NCBI RefSeq assembly: GCF_002553505.1
Contig: NZ_PDCP01000011.1
Location: forward strand, 1-64,000
DNA: 64,000 nt
Source: Mycolicibacterium agri
GTDB taxonomy: Bacteria > Actinomycetota > Actinomycetes > Mycobacteriales > Mycobacteriaceae
Direction of reading: 5' to 3'
Shown piece by piece: positions 40,808-48,750 of this stretch; within the stretch, counting starts at the first letter, position 1, and each line of letters opens with the position of its first letter. A model generated the notes under the pieces. The model made no database searches. It was not told the DNA's origin and saw nothing but the letters and a program-made list of their open reading frames with translations. Made by a program: the position numbers and the translations under genes.

Positions 40808-42853
40808 GTGAGTGGCCACCGATGGGTCGCGCCGCCCCAGCGCGCCGTGAACCGGGGCGCACCCAGAGCATCCGTGCGACCGCGCCGCGGCGGTCATGCG
40901 AAGGCAGGCATCCCCGCGCTGGACGGCGTGCGCGCGATCGCCGTCGCGCTGGTGCTGGCCGATCACGGCGGCATCCCCGGTGTGGCGGGCGGATTCATCG
41001 GCGTCGACGTGTTCTTCGTCCTGAGCGGATTTCTGATCACCTCGCTGCTGCTCGACGAGCTCGGCCGCACCGGCAGCATCGACCTGCCCGGCTTCTGGGC
41101 CCGCCGGGCGCGACGCCTGCTGCCCGCGCTGGTCGTCATGGTGCTGGCCGTCGTCGTGCTGCGCGAGCTGTTCCCGGAGGAGTCCGTCGCGGCGGTGCGC
41201 GACGACGCCGTCGGCGCCTTCTTCTGGATGATCAACTGGGTCTTCGTATTTCGCGACACCGACTACTTCACCCAGGGCGACACCCCTTCGCCGCTGCAGC
41301 ACACCTGGTCGCTGGCGGTGGAGGAGCAGTACTACGTCGTCTGGCCGCTGGTGCTGGTGGTCGTCGCGGTAGTGCTCGCGCTATTGACCCGGCGTCGGCC
41401 GAACCGGCCGAAGCTGCACACGGTGCGCATGGTGATCTTCGCGCTGGCGTTCGCCGGCGGCGCGGCATCGGCGGTGGAGGCGTGCCTGCTGGTCAACGAG
41501 GAGTCGCTGAACCGGGTGTACTTCGGCACCGATACGCGTGTCCAGGCGCTTCTCGTGGGCGCGGCCGCGGCGGCGCTGCTGGTGGGGGACTGGTCGGCGC
41601 TGGCGCGCTACGGCACGCAGCTGCGGTCGCGGTGGGGCCGCGTGATCGCGCAGGTGCTGCCGCTGATCGGGCTGACGATGCTCGGGGTGGTGGCGCATTT
41701 CGCCACGGGCGGCGCGCCGGAGTTCCGTCGCGGGCTGCTGATCGTCGTCGCGGTGGCCGCCGTGTTCGTTGTCGCCCCGATCGCACTGGAACAGCGCGGC
41801 CTGGTGGCTCGCGTGCTGGCGCTGCCGCCGCTGGTGTGGCTGGGCATGATCTCCTACGGCGTCTACCTGTGGCACTGGCCGATCTTCCTGGCGCTCAACG
41901 GCGAACGCACCGGGTTGACGGGCCTGTCGCTGTTCGCGCTGCGGGCGCTGGCGACTGTCACGGTGGCCGCGATGTCGTGGCTGCTGATCGAGCAGCCCAT
42001 CCGGCGGTGGCGGCCCGTGCATGTGCCGCAGCTGCGGCTGGCGGCGGCGACGCTGGCCACCGCGGCCGTCGCGACCACCGTCGTCGTCCCGGTCGGCATC
42101 CGGCAGGACGGCGAGCACCCGCAGATACCGCCCGAGGTGCTGGCCGCTGCCGTGCACCCCGAGGTGCCGGTCGAGGTCGGCGACACCAGACGGGTGGCGC
42201 CGGGGACGCGTCGGGTCGCGGTGTTCGGGGACTCGATGGCGTGGACGATGATGCGGTACCTGCCGCCGACGCCGGGATTCTCGTTCATGGACTTCACCAC
42301 GATCGGCTGCGGTATCGCGCGCGGCGGGCCGTACCGGTCGACCGGCGAGACGCTGACACAGAAGCCTGAATGCGAGACGTGGCCCGCCAGATGGGCGCAG
42401 CGGATCAACCATGCCAAACCCGATGTCGCGCTGCTCATCGTCGGCCGCTGGGAGACCGTCGACCGCGTCAACGAGGGGCACTGGACGCATGTCGGCGAGC
42501 CTGCGTTCGACAACTACCTCAGCGGAGAGCTGCGGCGGGCGTTCGACATTCTCGGATCCACCGGCGCGCGGGTGGTGGCGACGACCGCGGCCTGCAGCCG
42601 GCGCGGTGAGCAGCCCGACGGGTCGTTGTACCCGGAGGACGAGCCCGAGCGCGTCGAAGCGTGGAACAAGTTGCTGCGCCGCGTCGCCGGACAACGCAAG
42701 AACATCGAGGTTCTCGACCTCAACGAGAAACTATGTCCCGACGGCGTTTACACCAACCGCATCGACGGCATCAAGATGCGCATGGATGGCTTGCACCCCA
42801 CGCCCGAGGCCGTGAAATGGTTGACGCCGTGGCTGCAGGACGCGCTGCGCTGA
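40808..42853 (+). CDS. acyltransferase 3 plus SGNH membrane O-acetyltransferase
   Basis: This 681-residue protein has a basic N-terminus, then a ten-helix acyltransferase-3 domain (about 38-400: GIPALDGVRAIAVALVLADHGG, GFIGVDVFFVLSGFLIT, HTWSLAVEEQYY, SYGVYLWHWPIFL) and a periplasmic SGNH hydrolase-like domain with VFGDSMAW (nucleophile Ser) and DGLHPTPEA (Asp, His). Such OatA-like proteins move acetyl groups across the membrane and onto cell-wall sugars or glycolipids. GTG start with weak signals. The target glycan is not readable. Several such paralogues exist in mycobacteria. Confidence 0.9.
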   Translation: MSGHRWVAPPQRAVNRGAPRASVRPRRGGHAKAGIPALDGVRAIAVALVLADHGGIPGVAGGFIGVDVFFVLSGFLITSLLLDELGRTGSIDLPGFWARRARRLLPALVVMVLAVVVLRELFPEESVAAVRDDAVGAFFWMINWVFVFRDTDYFTQGDTPSPLQHTWSLAVEEQYYVVWPLVLVVVAVVLALLTRRRPNRPKLHTVRMVIFALAFAGGAASAVEACLLVNEESLNRVYFGTDTRVQALLVGAAAAALLVGDWSALARYGTQLRSRWGRVIAQVLPLIGLTMLGVVAHFATGGAPEFRRGLLIVVAVAAVFVVAPIALEQRGLVARVLALPPLVWLGMISYGVYLWHWPIFLALNGERTGLTGLSLFALRALATVTVAAMSWLLIEQPIRRWRPVHVPQLRLAAATLATAAVATTVVVPVGIRQDGEHPQIPPEVLAAAVHPEVPVEVGDTRRVAPGTRRVAVFGDSMAWTMMRYLPPTPGFSFMDFTTIGCGIARGGPYRSTGETLTQKPECETWPARWAQRINHAKPDVALLIVGRWETVDRVNEGHWTHVGEPAFDNYLSGELRRAFDILGSTGARVVATTAACSRRGEQPDGSLYPEDEPERVEAWNKLLRRVAGQRKNIEVLDLNEKLCPDGVYTNRIDGIKMRMDGLHPTPEAVKWLTPWLQDALR

Positions 42854-42854
42854 C

Positions 42855-43118
42855 CTAGTGGCCGAGGCGGCCACGGCCCAGCCGCAGCAGCAGCATCGCG
42901 AGGTCCTTGCCCTCGGGGCCGAGCTCGCTGTAGCGCTCGATGACCTTCATCTCGCGGCTGTGCACCAGGCGGGTGCCGCCGGAGGCCATCCGGGCCTTGC
43001 CGATGAGCTTGGACACCTCGGTACGACGCTTGACGGCGGCCAGGATCTCGGCGTCGAGCCGGTCGATCTCCTGGCGCAAATTGTCGATGTCGGCCACGGG
43101 CTCCGTTTCGATAGTCAT
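42855..43118 (-). CDS. intracellular chorismate mutase (AroQ-delta, Rv0948c-like)
   Basis: The 87-residue helical enzyme has DNLRQEIDRLDAEILAAVKRRTEVSKLIGKARMASGG and the end LRLGRGRLGH, nearly identical to M. tuberculosis Rv0948c. That enzyme is weak alone and is activated by binding DAHP synthase; the conserved C-terminal Arg/Gly/Leu segment forms the contact. The ATG at 43116-43118 has GAGGAG six bases ahead. An upstream in-frame ATG at 43166 would add MRPQLPRNAPHDEEHE, which resembles the longer Rv0948c N-terminus, so both starts should be kept in mind. It diverges from uvrD1. Confidence 0.92.
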   Translation of the reverse strand: MTIETEPVADIDNLRQEIDRLDAEILAAVKRRTEVSKLIGKARMASGGTRLVHSREMKVIERYSELGPEGKDLAMLLLRLGRGRLGH

Positions 43119-43192
43119 TTCGTGCTCCTCGTCGTGTGGGGCGTTTCGTGGGAGTTGTGGTCTCATCCGGCTTCGGGCCTCACACATGAAAC

Positions 43193-43225
43193 GAGCCCCG
43201 GATCCGGAAGCGGACCACGGGGCTC
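43193..43225. terminator. strong hairpin in the chorismate mutase/uvrD1 gap
   Basis: GAGCCCCG and CGGGGCTC pair around an inner TCCG-gaag-CGGA stem, a compact 33-nt hairpin. On the minus strand it falls in the 5' leader of chorismate mutase and is followed by CGTTTC. It may be an attenuator or a 5'-end stabiliser; classification as terminator is tentative. Confidence 0.45.
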
Positions 43226-43365
43226 TAGAAAGCAGCTAGACCACGGGCACCGCTCGCCGGTACCCGTAGAAAAATCGATGCTGCTTGCTGAGCACGAAAT
43301 AAGTGTGCCACCAGGGCGCCGCCAGCGCAAAAAGTGTCGACCCACAGCGGTAAGTTGGGGCTGAC

Positions 43366-45684
43366 ATGACTGTGCACCTAAGCCATCCTCCGCCGAGTTC
43401 AACGGCTGACCAGCTCCTCGAAGGGTTCAACCCGCAACAGCGCCAAGCCGTGCTGCATGAGGGTTCGCCGCTGCTCATCGTGGCTGGTGCCGGGTCGGGG
43501 AAGACGGCGGTGCTGACCCGCCGGATCGCCTATTTGCTGGCCGCCCGCGACGTCGGCGTAGGGCAGGTGCTGGCCATCACGTTCACCAACAAGGCCGCCG
43601 CCGAGATGCGCGAACGGGTGGTGTCGCTGGTCGGCCCGCGGGCCCGCTCGATGTGGGTGTCGACGTTCCACTCCACGTGTGTGCGGATCCTGCGCAACCA
43701 GGCGTCGCTGCTGCCGGGCCTGAACTCCAACTTCTCGATCTACGACGCCGACGACTCACGCCGCCTGCTGATGATGATCGGCAAGGACATGGGCCTGGAC
43801 ACCAAGCGGTACTCGCCGCGGCTGCTGGCCAACGGCATCTCCAACCTCAAGAACGAGTTGATCGGCCCCGAGCAGGCCGCCGCCGAGGCGCACGAGGCCG
43901 CCGACGACCTGGCCCGCATCATCGCCGAGGTGTACGGCGAGTACCAGCGTCGGCTGCGCGCGGCCAACGCGCTGGACTTCGACGACCTCATCGGCGAGAC
44001 GGTCGGCGTGCTGCAGGCGTTCCCGCAGATCGCCCAGTACTATCGGCGGCGGTTCCGGCACATCCTCGTCGACGAGTATCAGGACACCAACCACGCGCAG
44101 TACGTGCTGGTGCGCGAATTGGTGGGCACCGAGACCACCGTCGACGATCTGCCGCCCGGCGAGCTGTGCGTGGTGGGCGACGCCGACCAGTCGATCTACG
44201 CGTTCCGCGGCGCGACGATCCGCAACATCGAAGACTTCGAACGCGACTTCCCCAATGCCACAACGATTCTGCTTGAGCAGAACTACCGCTCGACGCAGAA
44301 CATCCTGTCGGCGGCCAACGCCGTCATCTCCCGCAACGCAGGCCGCCGCGAGAAGCGGTTGTGGACCGACGCAGGCGAGGGCGAGCTGATCGTCGGGTAT
44401 GTCGCCGACAACGAGCACGACGAGGCGCGCTTCGTCGCCGAGGAGATCGACGCGCTGGCCGACCGCGGCGAGATCTCCTACAGCGACGTCGCGGTGTTCT
44501 ACCGCACGAACAACTCGTCGCGCGCGTTGGAAGAGGTGTTCATCCGCGCCGGCATTCCGTACAAAGTCGTTGGCGGCGTGCGCTTTTACGAGCGCAAGGA
44601 GATCCGCGACATCGTCGCCTACCTGCGTGTGCTGGACAACCCCGGCGACTCGGTGAGCATGCGGCGCATCCTGAACACCCCGCGGCGGGGGATCGGCGAC
44701 CGCGCCGAGGCATGCGTTGCCGTCTACGCCGAAAACACCGGATGCACGTTCAACGACGCGTTGCAGGCCGCCGCCGAGGGCAAGGTGCCGATGCTGAACA
44801 CCCGCGCGGAGAAGTGCATTTCGGCGTTCGTCGAGATGCTCGACGACCTGCGGGGGCGTCTCGACGGCGAGTTGGGCGAGTTGGTCGAGGCGGTGCTCGA
44901 CCGCACCGGATACCGCGCCGAGCTGGAAGCCTCGAGCGACCCGCAGGACTTGGCGCGGCTGGACAACCTGAACGAATTGGTCAGCGTTGCACACGAATTC
45001 AGCACCGACCTGGCCAACGCGGAGGCGACGGGGACCGATCTCGACGACGAGGACGTGCCCGATACCGGTGTACTGGCGGCGTTTCTCGAGCGGGTGTCGC
45101 TGGTGGCCGACGCCGACGAACTACCCGAGCACGGCTCGGGTGTGGTCACGATGATGACGCTGCACACCGCGAAGGGTTTGGAGTTTCCCGTCGTGTTCGT
45201 GACGGGTTGGGAGGACGGCATGTTCCCGCACATGCGGGCGCTGGGCGATCCCACCGAGCTGTCCGAGGAACGGCGGCTGGCCTATGTCGGCATCACCCGT
45301 GCGCGGCAACGGCTTTACCTCAGCAGGGCCAAGGTGCGCTCGTCGTGGGGTCAGCCGATGCTCAACCCGGAGTCGCGGTTCCTGCGCGAGATCCCGCAGG
45401 AGCTCATCGACTGGCGCCGCACCGACACCACACCGTCGTTCTCGGCGCCCGTCGGCAATGCCGGCCGGTACGGCACACCGCGGCCGTCGCCAGCGCGGGC
45501 GACGGTGGGCAAGCGGCCGCTGGTCGTGCTGGAGCCAGGCGACCGGGTCAACCACGACAAATACGGCCTCGGCCGCGTCGAAGAAGTGTCCGGCATGGGC
45601 GAATCGGCGATGTCGCTGATCGACTTCGGCAGCGCAGGCCGCGTGAAGCTGATGCACAACCACGCGCCGATCCAGAAGCTGTAA
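43366..45684 (+). CDS. uvrD1: superfamily 1 DNA helicase UvrD1
   Basis: This 772-residue 3'-5' helicase unwinds DNA in nucleotide excision repair and is stimulated by Ku in mycobacteria. Motifs in order: Q motif FNPQQRQAVLH, Walker A AGAGSGKT, ITFTNKAAAEM, Walker B VDEYQDTN, GDADQSIYAFRGA, LEQNYRST, TLHTAKGLEFPVVFVTGWEDG and VGITRARQRLYLS. A C-terminal Tudor-like domain (GDRVNHDKYGLGRVEEVSG..., residues about 720-772) binds RNA polymerase in related enzymes. The orthologue is Rv0949. Having Ku, LigD and UvrD1 in the same region matches their shared repair roles. Confidence 0.96.
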   Translation: MTVHLSHPPPSSTADQLLEGFNPQQRQAVLHEGSPLLIVAGAGSGKTAVLTRRIAYLLAARDVGVGQVLAITFTNKAAAEMRERVVSLVGPRARSMWVSTFHSTCVRILRNQASLLPGLNSNFSIYDADDSRRLLMMIGKDMGLDTKRYSPRLLANGISNLKNELIGPEQAAAEAHEAADDLARIIAEVYGEYQRRLRAANALDFDDLIGETVGVLQAFPQIAQYYRRRFRHILVDEYQDTNHAQYVLVRELVGTETTVDDLPPGELCVVGDADQSIYAFRGATIRNIEDFERDFPNATTILLEQNYRSTQNILSAANAVISRNAGRREKRLWTDAGEGELIVGYVADNEHDEARFVAEEIDALADRGEISYSDVAVFYRTNNSSRALEEVFIRAGIPYKVVGGVRFYERKEIRDIVAYLRVLDNPGDSVSMRRILNTPRRGIGDRAEACVAVYAENTGCTFNDALQAAAEGKVPMLNTRAEKCISAFVEMLDDLRGRLDGELGELVEAVLDRTGYRAELEASSDPQDLARLDNLNELVSVAHEFSTDLANAEATGTDLDDEDVPDTGVLAAFLERVSLVADADELPEHGSGVVTMMTLHTAKGLEFPVVFVTGWEDGMFPHMRALGDPTELSEERRLAYVGITRARQRLYLSRAKVRSSWGQPMLNPESRFLREIPQELIDWRRTDTTPSFSAPVGNAGRYGTPRPSPARATVGKRPLVVLEPGDRVNHDKYGLGRVEEVSGMGESAMSLIDFGSAGRVKLMHNHAPIQKL

Positions 45685-45808
45685 TCCCCCGGTCCAAGGT
45701 GAATTAGCTCTAGTTTTCGCTCCAACGTGAAATTTCTGCGAAATTCGGCCACAAACCTCGCGCATTTTGCACGCTCGGCGTAACTGAGCGTAGCGAAGGG
45801 AGCGCTCG

Positions 45809-46135
45809 ATGAACGTGCACGAAACCGTCGAGCACGCCCTGGCGACCGAGGCGCCTTTCGGGAACGCTCGCGCCATCCTCGATGGCAGGCGCGACGTCCT
45901 CATCGGCCAACTCGAAGAACTGGCGATGCCCGAGGCGACCCGGCTCGTCGAGGCCGTACGGCAGCGCGATCGCGATTGGCATCGGCTGTTCGCCGAGACG
46001 ACGCTGCGGTCGGCCATCGGGCACGCGCACAAGCAGGTGGTCGACGGCGTCCCGCGCCGGCCTCAGCTGCTGCATCTTTCCGATTGCGCGGCCGTCATGA
46101 AGTGGCGACACGCTTCGCCGAAAGCTGGCAGATGA
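45809..46135 (+). CDS. hypothetical protein of the HTTM cluster
   Basis: This is a 108-residue helical, cytoplasmic protein without recognised family. GGGAG is placed 6 nt before the ATG. The first 80 residues have strong mycobacterial codon bias; the last 25 do not. Its stop (TGA, 46133-46135) is in the same frame as the next gene at 46193, with only 57 bp between and no other stop. It may therefore be the first half of a longer protein interrupted by a nonsense change, or a genuinely short protein. It begins the plus-strand cluster that ends with the HTTM-like protein. Confidence 0.5.
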   Translation: MNVHETVEHALATEAPFGNARAILDGRRDVLIGQLEELAMPEATRLVEAVRQRDRDWHRLFAETTLRSAIGHAHKQVVDGVPRRPQLLHLSDCAAVMKWRHASPKAGR

Positions 46136-46192
46136 CCACCGGCGCACGGGGACGGAGCGCATGCGTCAGCGCCTGCATCGGCTGGCGCAGCT

Positions 46193-46642
46193 GTGCCCGC
46201 CGTCGATCGCGCCGCCTTCGCGCCAACGGGACTGAGCCCCACCGCATTTCGTTTCGACGCGGCCGCCACCACCACAGATGTTGGGCTGGTCGGAATGGAA
46301 TTCGCCGGCCCGGCAGATTTCGGGCCGGCTCAGCCGGTCGGTCCCGCTGACGAGGAAGTGCTCGCGGGCCTGGCAGAGCGTCTGCGCGCACACGGCAAGC
46401 TCGACCGGTTCGGAGTGCGGCTGATCCGCAATCAGCTCGGCATCTCAGAGGACCAGGAGTTGATGGAGACCTGCGACAAGCCGCGGCGCGCACTGCACTG
46501 CGCCGTCATCGACACCGCCGAGCGGCCGACGGACAAGGCCGTTGAAACCACGTGGCGGGTCACGCCTGCGGTCGGCGACGGTCCGTCCGCCAGCCAATGG
46601 TGTAGCAGCGTGCACTGCTACCACTCCTGCTACCACTACTGA
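46193..46642 (+). CDS. hypothetical protein with Cys/His/Tyr-rich C-terminal tail
   Basis: This is a 149-residue protein from a GTG start (a later ATG at 46296 is possible; neither has a strong ribosome site). The main part is unrecognised. The end is striking: after ETTWRVTPAVGDGPSASQ the last 14 residues are WCSSVHCYHSCYHY, with three Cys, three His, three Tyr and one Trp. Two more Cys lie at ETCDKPRRALHC. The tail could bind metal or be a core peptide that is modified and cut. No signal peptide is seen. It sits just ahead of a single-pass membrane protein and an HTTM-like protein. Confidence 0.55.
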   Translation: MPAVDRAAFAPTGLSPTAFRFDAAATTTDVGLVGMEFAGPADFGPAQPVGPADEEVLAGLAERLRAHGKLDRFGVRLIRNQLGISEDQELMETCDKPRRALHCAVIDTAERPTDKAVETTWRVTPAVGDGPSASQWCSSVHCYHSCYHY

Positions 46643-46688
46643 TTGGGGTCGATCGGGTAATCACGTCGGGTCGAGGGGACGGCCGCCG

Positions 46689-47153
46689 ATGCGGCGCGTC
46701 TGGGTGATCGTCACGCTCTGGGGGCTGCTGGTCGTCCAGTATGCGGCCGACACCTTCGCCACATCGGCTGGGCGAGAAGCGTTTCCGACGGTCACCATGC
46801 CGACGTTCAGCGCGGCGAGTATCGGCGATGACGGGTCGGCTCGCGTGGTGGAACGCACGGTCCAGGTCATCGGTCGCGACGGGACCGTCAAACCGGTAGG
46901 TGTGGCTGCGCTGCTCGCGCCGCTTCATTCCGGGCCGGCGTCGTTGACATTGGACCGGCTGCTCAAGCCGTCCGCCGATGGCGCCGAGCCCTCCCGCGAA
47001 ACGGTCGACTGGCTGAAACACCAAACCCTGCGGCTGGCAATCACATCCGACCCGATAGGCCTCCGAGTGGTGTGGCAACCAGCCGTAGTAGACCTGCGCG
47101 CCATGACGAGGACGCCTGCGGGTCCGCCGACGGTTCGCGAGGTGTGGTGGTGA
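46689..47153 (+). CDS. single-pass membrane protein coupled to the HTTM protein
   Basis: This 154-residue protein has one N-terminal membrane helix (VWVIVTLWGLLVVQYAADTF) and an outside domain of about 120 residues rich in beta-forming stretches (SARVVERTVQVIGRDGTVKPVG; LRLAITSDPIGLRVVWQPAVV). No family recognised. Its stop codon overlaps the start of the HTTM-like gene, so the two are coupled and probably form a complex. In shape and position it resembles SdpA beside SdpB in the SDP toxin maturation system of Bacillus, but no sequence match is claimed. Confidence 0.65.
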   Translation: MRRVWVIVTLWGLLVVQYAADTFATSAGREAFPTVTMPTFSAASIGDDGSARVVERTVQVIGRDGTVKPVGVAALLAPLHSGPASLTLDRLLKPSADGAEPSRETVDWLKHQTLRLAITSDPIGLRVVWQPAVVDLRAMTRTPAGPPTVREVWW

Positions 47154-48070
47154 GCGTGCTCGACCGCGCGGGTGCGGCCATCGACTGGATCAGCGAAGGC
47201 TACCGCCCGGCGGCGCGGCCACTGGCAGCCCTGCGGATCGTGTTCGCCCTTTACGTGTTGGTGTGGCCGAGGGACATCTCGTGGCTCGCGACGATGTCGG
47301 CGACAGGCTTCGACCCTCCGGCGGGCCCGTTTTCACTTCTTCCCGGCCCTGCCCCTGCGACTGCGATCCATGTGCTGGAGGTTCTTCGAGTCGTTGTCGC
47401 GCTGTGGCTGCTGATCGGATGGAAGACCGGTATCGCGTCCGGTCTCCTCGCGCTGATCTTGGTCGTGTGCAGCGGGCTCGCATACTCATTCGGGAAATCC
47501 GACGATGTCATCCTGTTCGACTTGGCGCCGCTCATGCTCGGCCTCGCCGGCTGGGGTTCGGCGTGGTCGAAGGACGCGCGGCTCGGTAGCGCTGCACGGC
47601 CGAGGGGTTTCCCGATGTTCGTGTACGCCACGCTGATTGCCTTCGCGATGTTCACCGCTGCGGCCGCAAAAGCGACGACGGGCTGGCTTCTGCCCACGCG
47701 GCAGGCCACCCGCTTCTTTGTCGTCGTGACCGCCGACAGTCCGCGGTCCGGACTGCTCGCCGATACGGTGTTGCGGTTCGACAACGCGGTGTTCTGGAAG
47801 GCGCTCGACTATGCGACCGCGTTCGTCGAGGGCTGGTTGGTCGTTGCGGTGTTCATTCCCATCCTGTTTCGCGTCGGGCTCGTTCTGATGGGCCTGTTTC
47901 ACGTCGGGGTGTGGCTGCTTCTGGGCATCGATTTCCACCTCCACGCCTTTGTGTACGCGGGGTTCTTCCTGGTGCCGCCCGCGTGCTACTGGCGTGAGTT
48001 GGCGCTGCTGCGAAATGTGCGGACACGTTTGGCGCGACCCGTTGCAGTCATCCCGCAGGGTGCCTCGTGA
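47150..48070 (+). CDS. HTTM-like multipass membrane protein
   Basis: This encodes about 306 residues with some seven to eight membrane helices. AALRIVFALYVLVWPRDISWLA, GWKTGIASGLLALILVVCSGLAYSFGKSDDVILFDLAPLMLGL and the late HVGVWLLLGIDFHLHAFVYAGF fit the HTTM fold that includes vitamin K gamma-carboxylase-like and SdpB proteins. A run of GTG codons at 47144-47150 and one at 47156 makes the exact start uncertain; 47150 overlaps the previous stop. HTTM proteins often act on peptides or lipids at the membrane. Alternative: a DoxX-like protein. Confidence 0.65.
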   Translation: MSVLDRAGAAIDWISEGYRPAARPLAALRIVFALYVLVWPRDISWLATMSATGFDPPAGPFSLLPGPAPATAIHVLEVLRVVVALWLLIGWKTGIASGLLALILVVCSGLAYSFGKSDDVILFDLAPLMLGLAGWGSAWSKDARLGSAARPRGFPMFVYATLIAFAMFTAAAAKATTGWLLPTRQATRFFVVVTADSPRSGLLADTVLRFDNAVFWKALDYATAFVEGWLVVAVFIPILFRVGLVLMGLFHVGVWLLLGIDFHLHAFVYAGFFLVPPACYWRELALLRNVRTRLARPVAVIPQGAS

Positions 48071-48076
48071 CCCGCG

Positions 48077-48140
48077 CCGAGACCGACAAAATGGCGAAAT
48101 CCACTCGCACTTTTGCGCCCAAATGTCGGTTTGGGCGTGA
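48077..48140. repeat. dispersed repeat, CGCCCAAA type, intergenic copy
   Basis: This 64-bp stretch is, in reverse complement, about 85% equal to 60308-60371 inside perM; 38 consecutive positions differ at only one. It contains the hairpin CGCCCAAA/TTTGGGCG and CACTCGCACTTTTGCG. Here it lies between convergent genes. Confidence 0.8.
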
Positions 48141-48151
48141 AGGGGCGCGGG

Positions 48152-48739
48152 CTAGGGGTGGGCCCAGCGCGCGGTGCCCGGCAGCAGCGTGAGCGCGATG
48201 GTGAGCAGCGGCAGCACCGGGATCGCATACACCACCGGCGCCAGCTTCGCGCCGGCGATGAACAGGCTGGCAAAGATCAGCAACCCGATGACCGAGCCCA
48301 CCACGACGAGAAGGCGTGCCGTCCGTCGGCGCAGCAGCAGCGCGATCAGACCGCTGATCAACGCCCCGGCGGAGACCAGCGTCAGAAATCCGACCGCCAC
48401 GCAGAACAACCGGTCCGACGCCCACCAGCCGGTGATGAGGTCGGTGGCGATCACCGCGGTCGCCCAGCCGCTCAGGATCGCCAAAACCGCTGTGGCAACG
48501 GCCGTTTTGGGGCTGGGCTTGCGACGCACGCCGGGGGTCGGCTTGGCCTGCGGGATGTAGGTGGTCTGCTGCTCGGATTGCGCGTCGATGTGAGTGGTGC
48601 GGGGATCCTCGAGCTGGGGCAGTGACCCGGTGGGATGGCGCTTGATGATGCCGGTCTTCGGCGCCGACAAACCGTCGGAAGTCGGTCCGTCGGAGGTCAG
48701 TCCATCAGAAGGTGGGGACGAATCGTCCGGGTCACTCAC
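48152..48739 (-). CDS. membrane protein with disordered N-terminus, cotranscribed with M23 peptidase
   Basis: This is a 195-residue protein. Residues 1-80 are hydrophilic and low-complexity, including an SDGLTSDGPTSDGLS repeat and proline/threonine-rich sequence. Residues 80-190 contain four membrane helices with short loops and a WWASD turn. GTG at 48737-48739 is chosen; the open frame runs further upstream but only as shadow of the peptidase gene. It starts 11 bp after the peptidase stop, so it is in the same operon. Such proteins (disordered arm plus four helices) are common in mycobacterial envelopes; the role is unknown. Confidence 0.7.
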   Translation of the reverse strand: MSDPDDSSPPSDGLTSDGPTSDGLSAPKTGIIKRHPTGSLPQLEDPRTTHIDAQSEQQTTYIPQAKPTPGVRRKPSPKTAVATAVLAILSGWATAVIATDLITGWWASDRLFCVAVGFLTLVSAGALISGLIALLLRRRTARLLVVVGSVIGLLIFASLFIAGAKLAPVVYAIPVLPLLTIALTLLPGTARWAHP

Positions 48740-48750
48740 ACCCACCGAGA

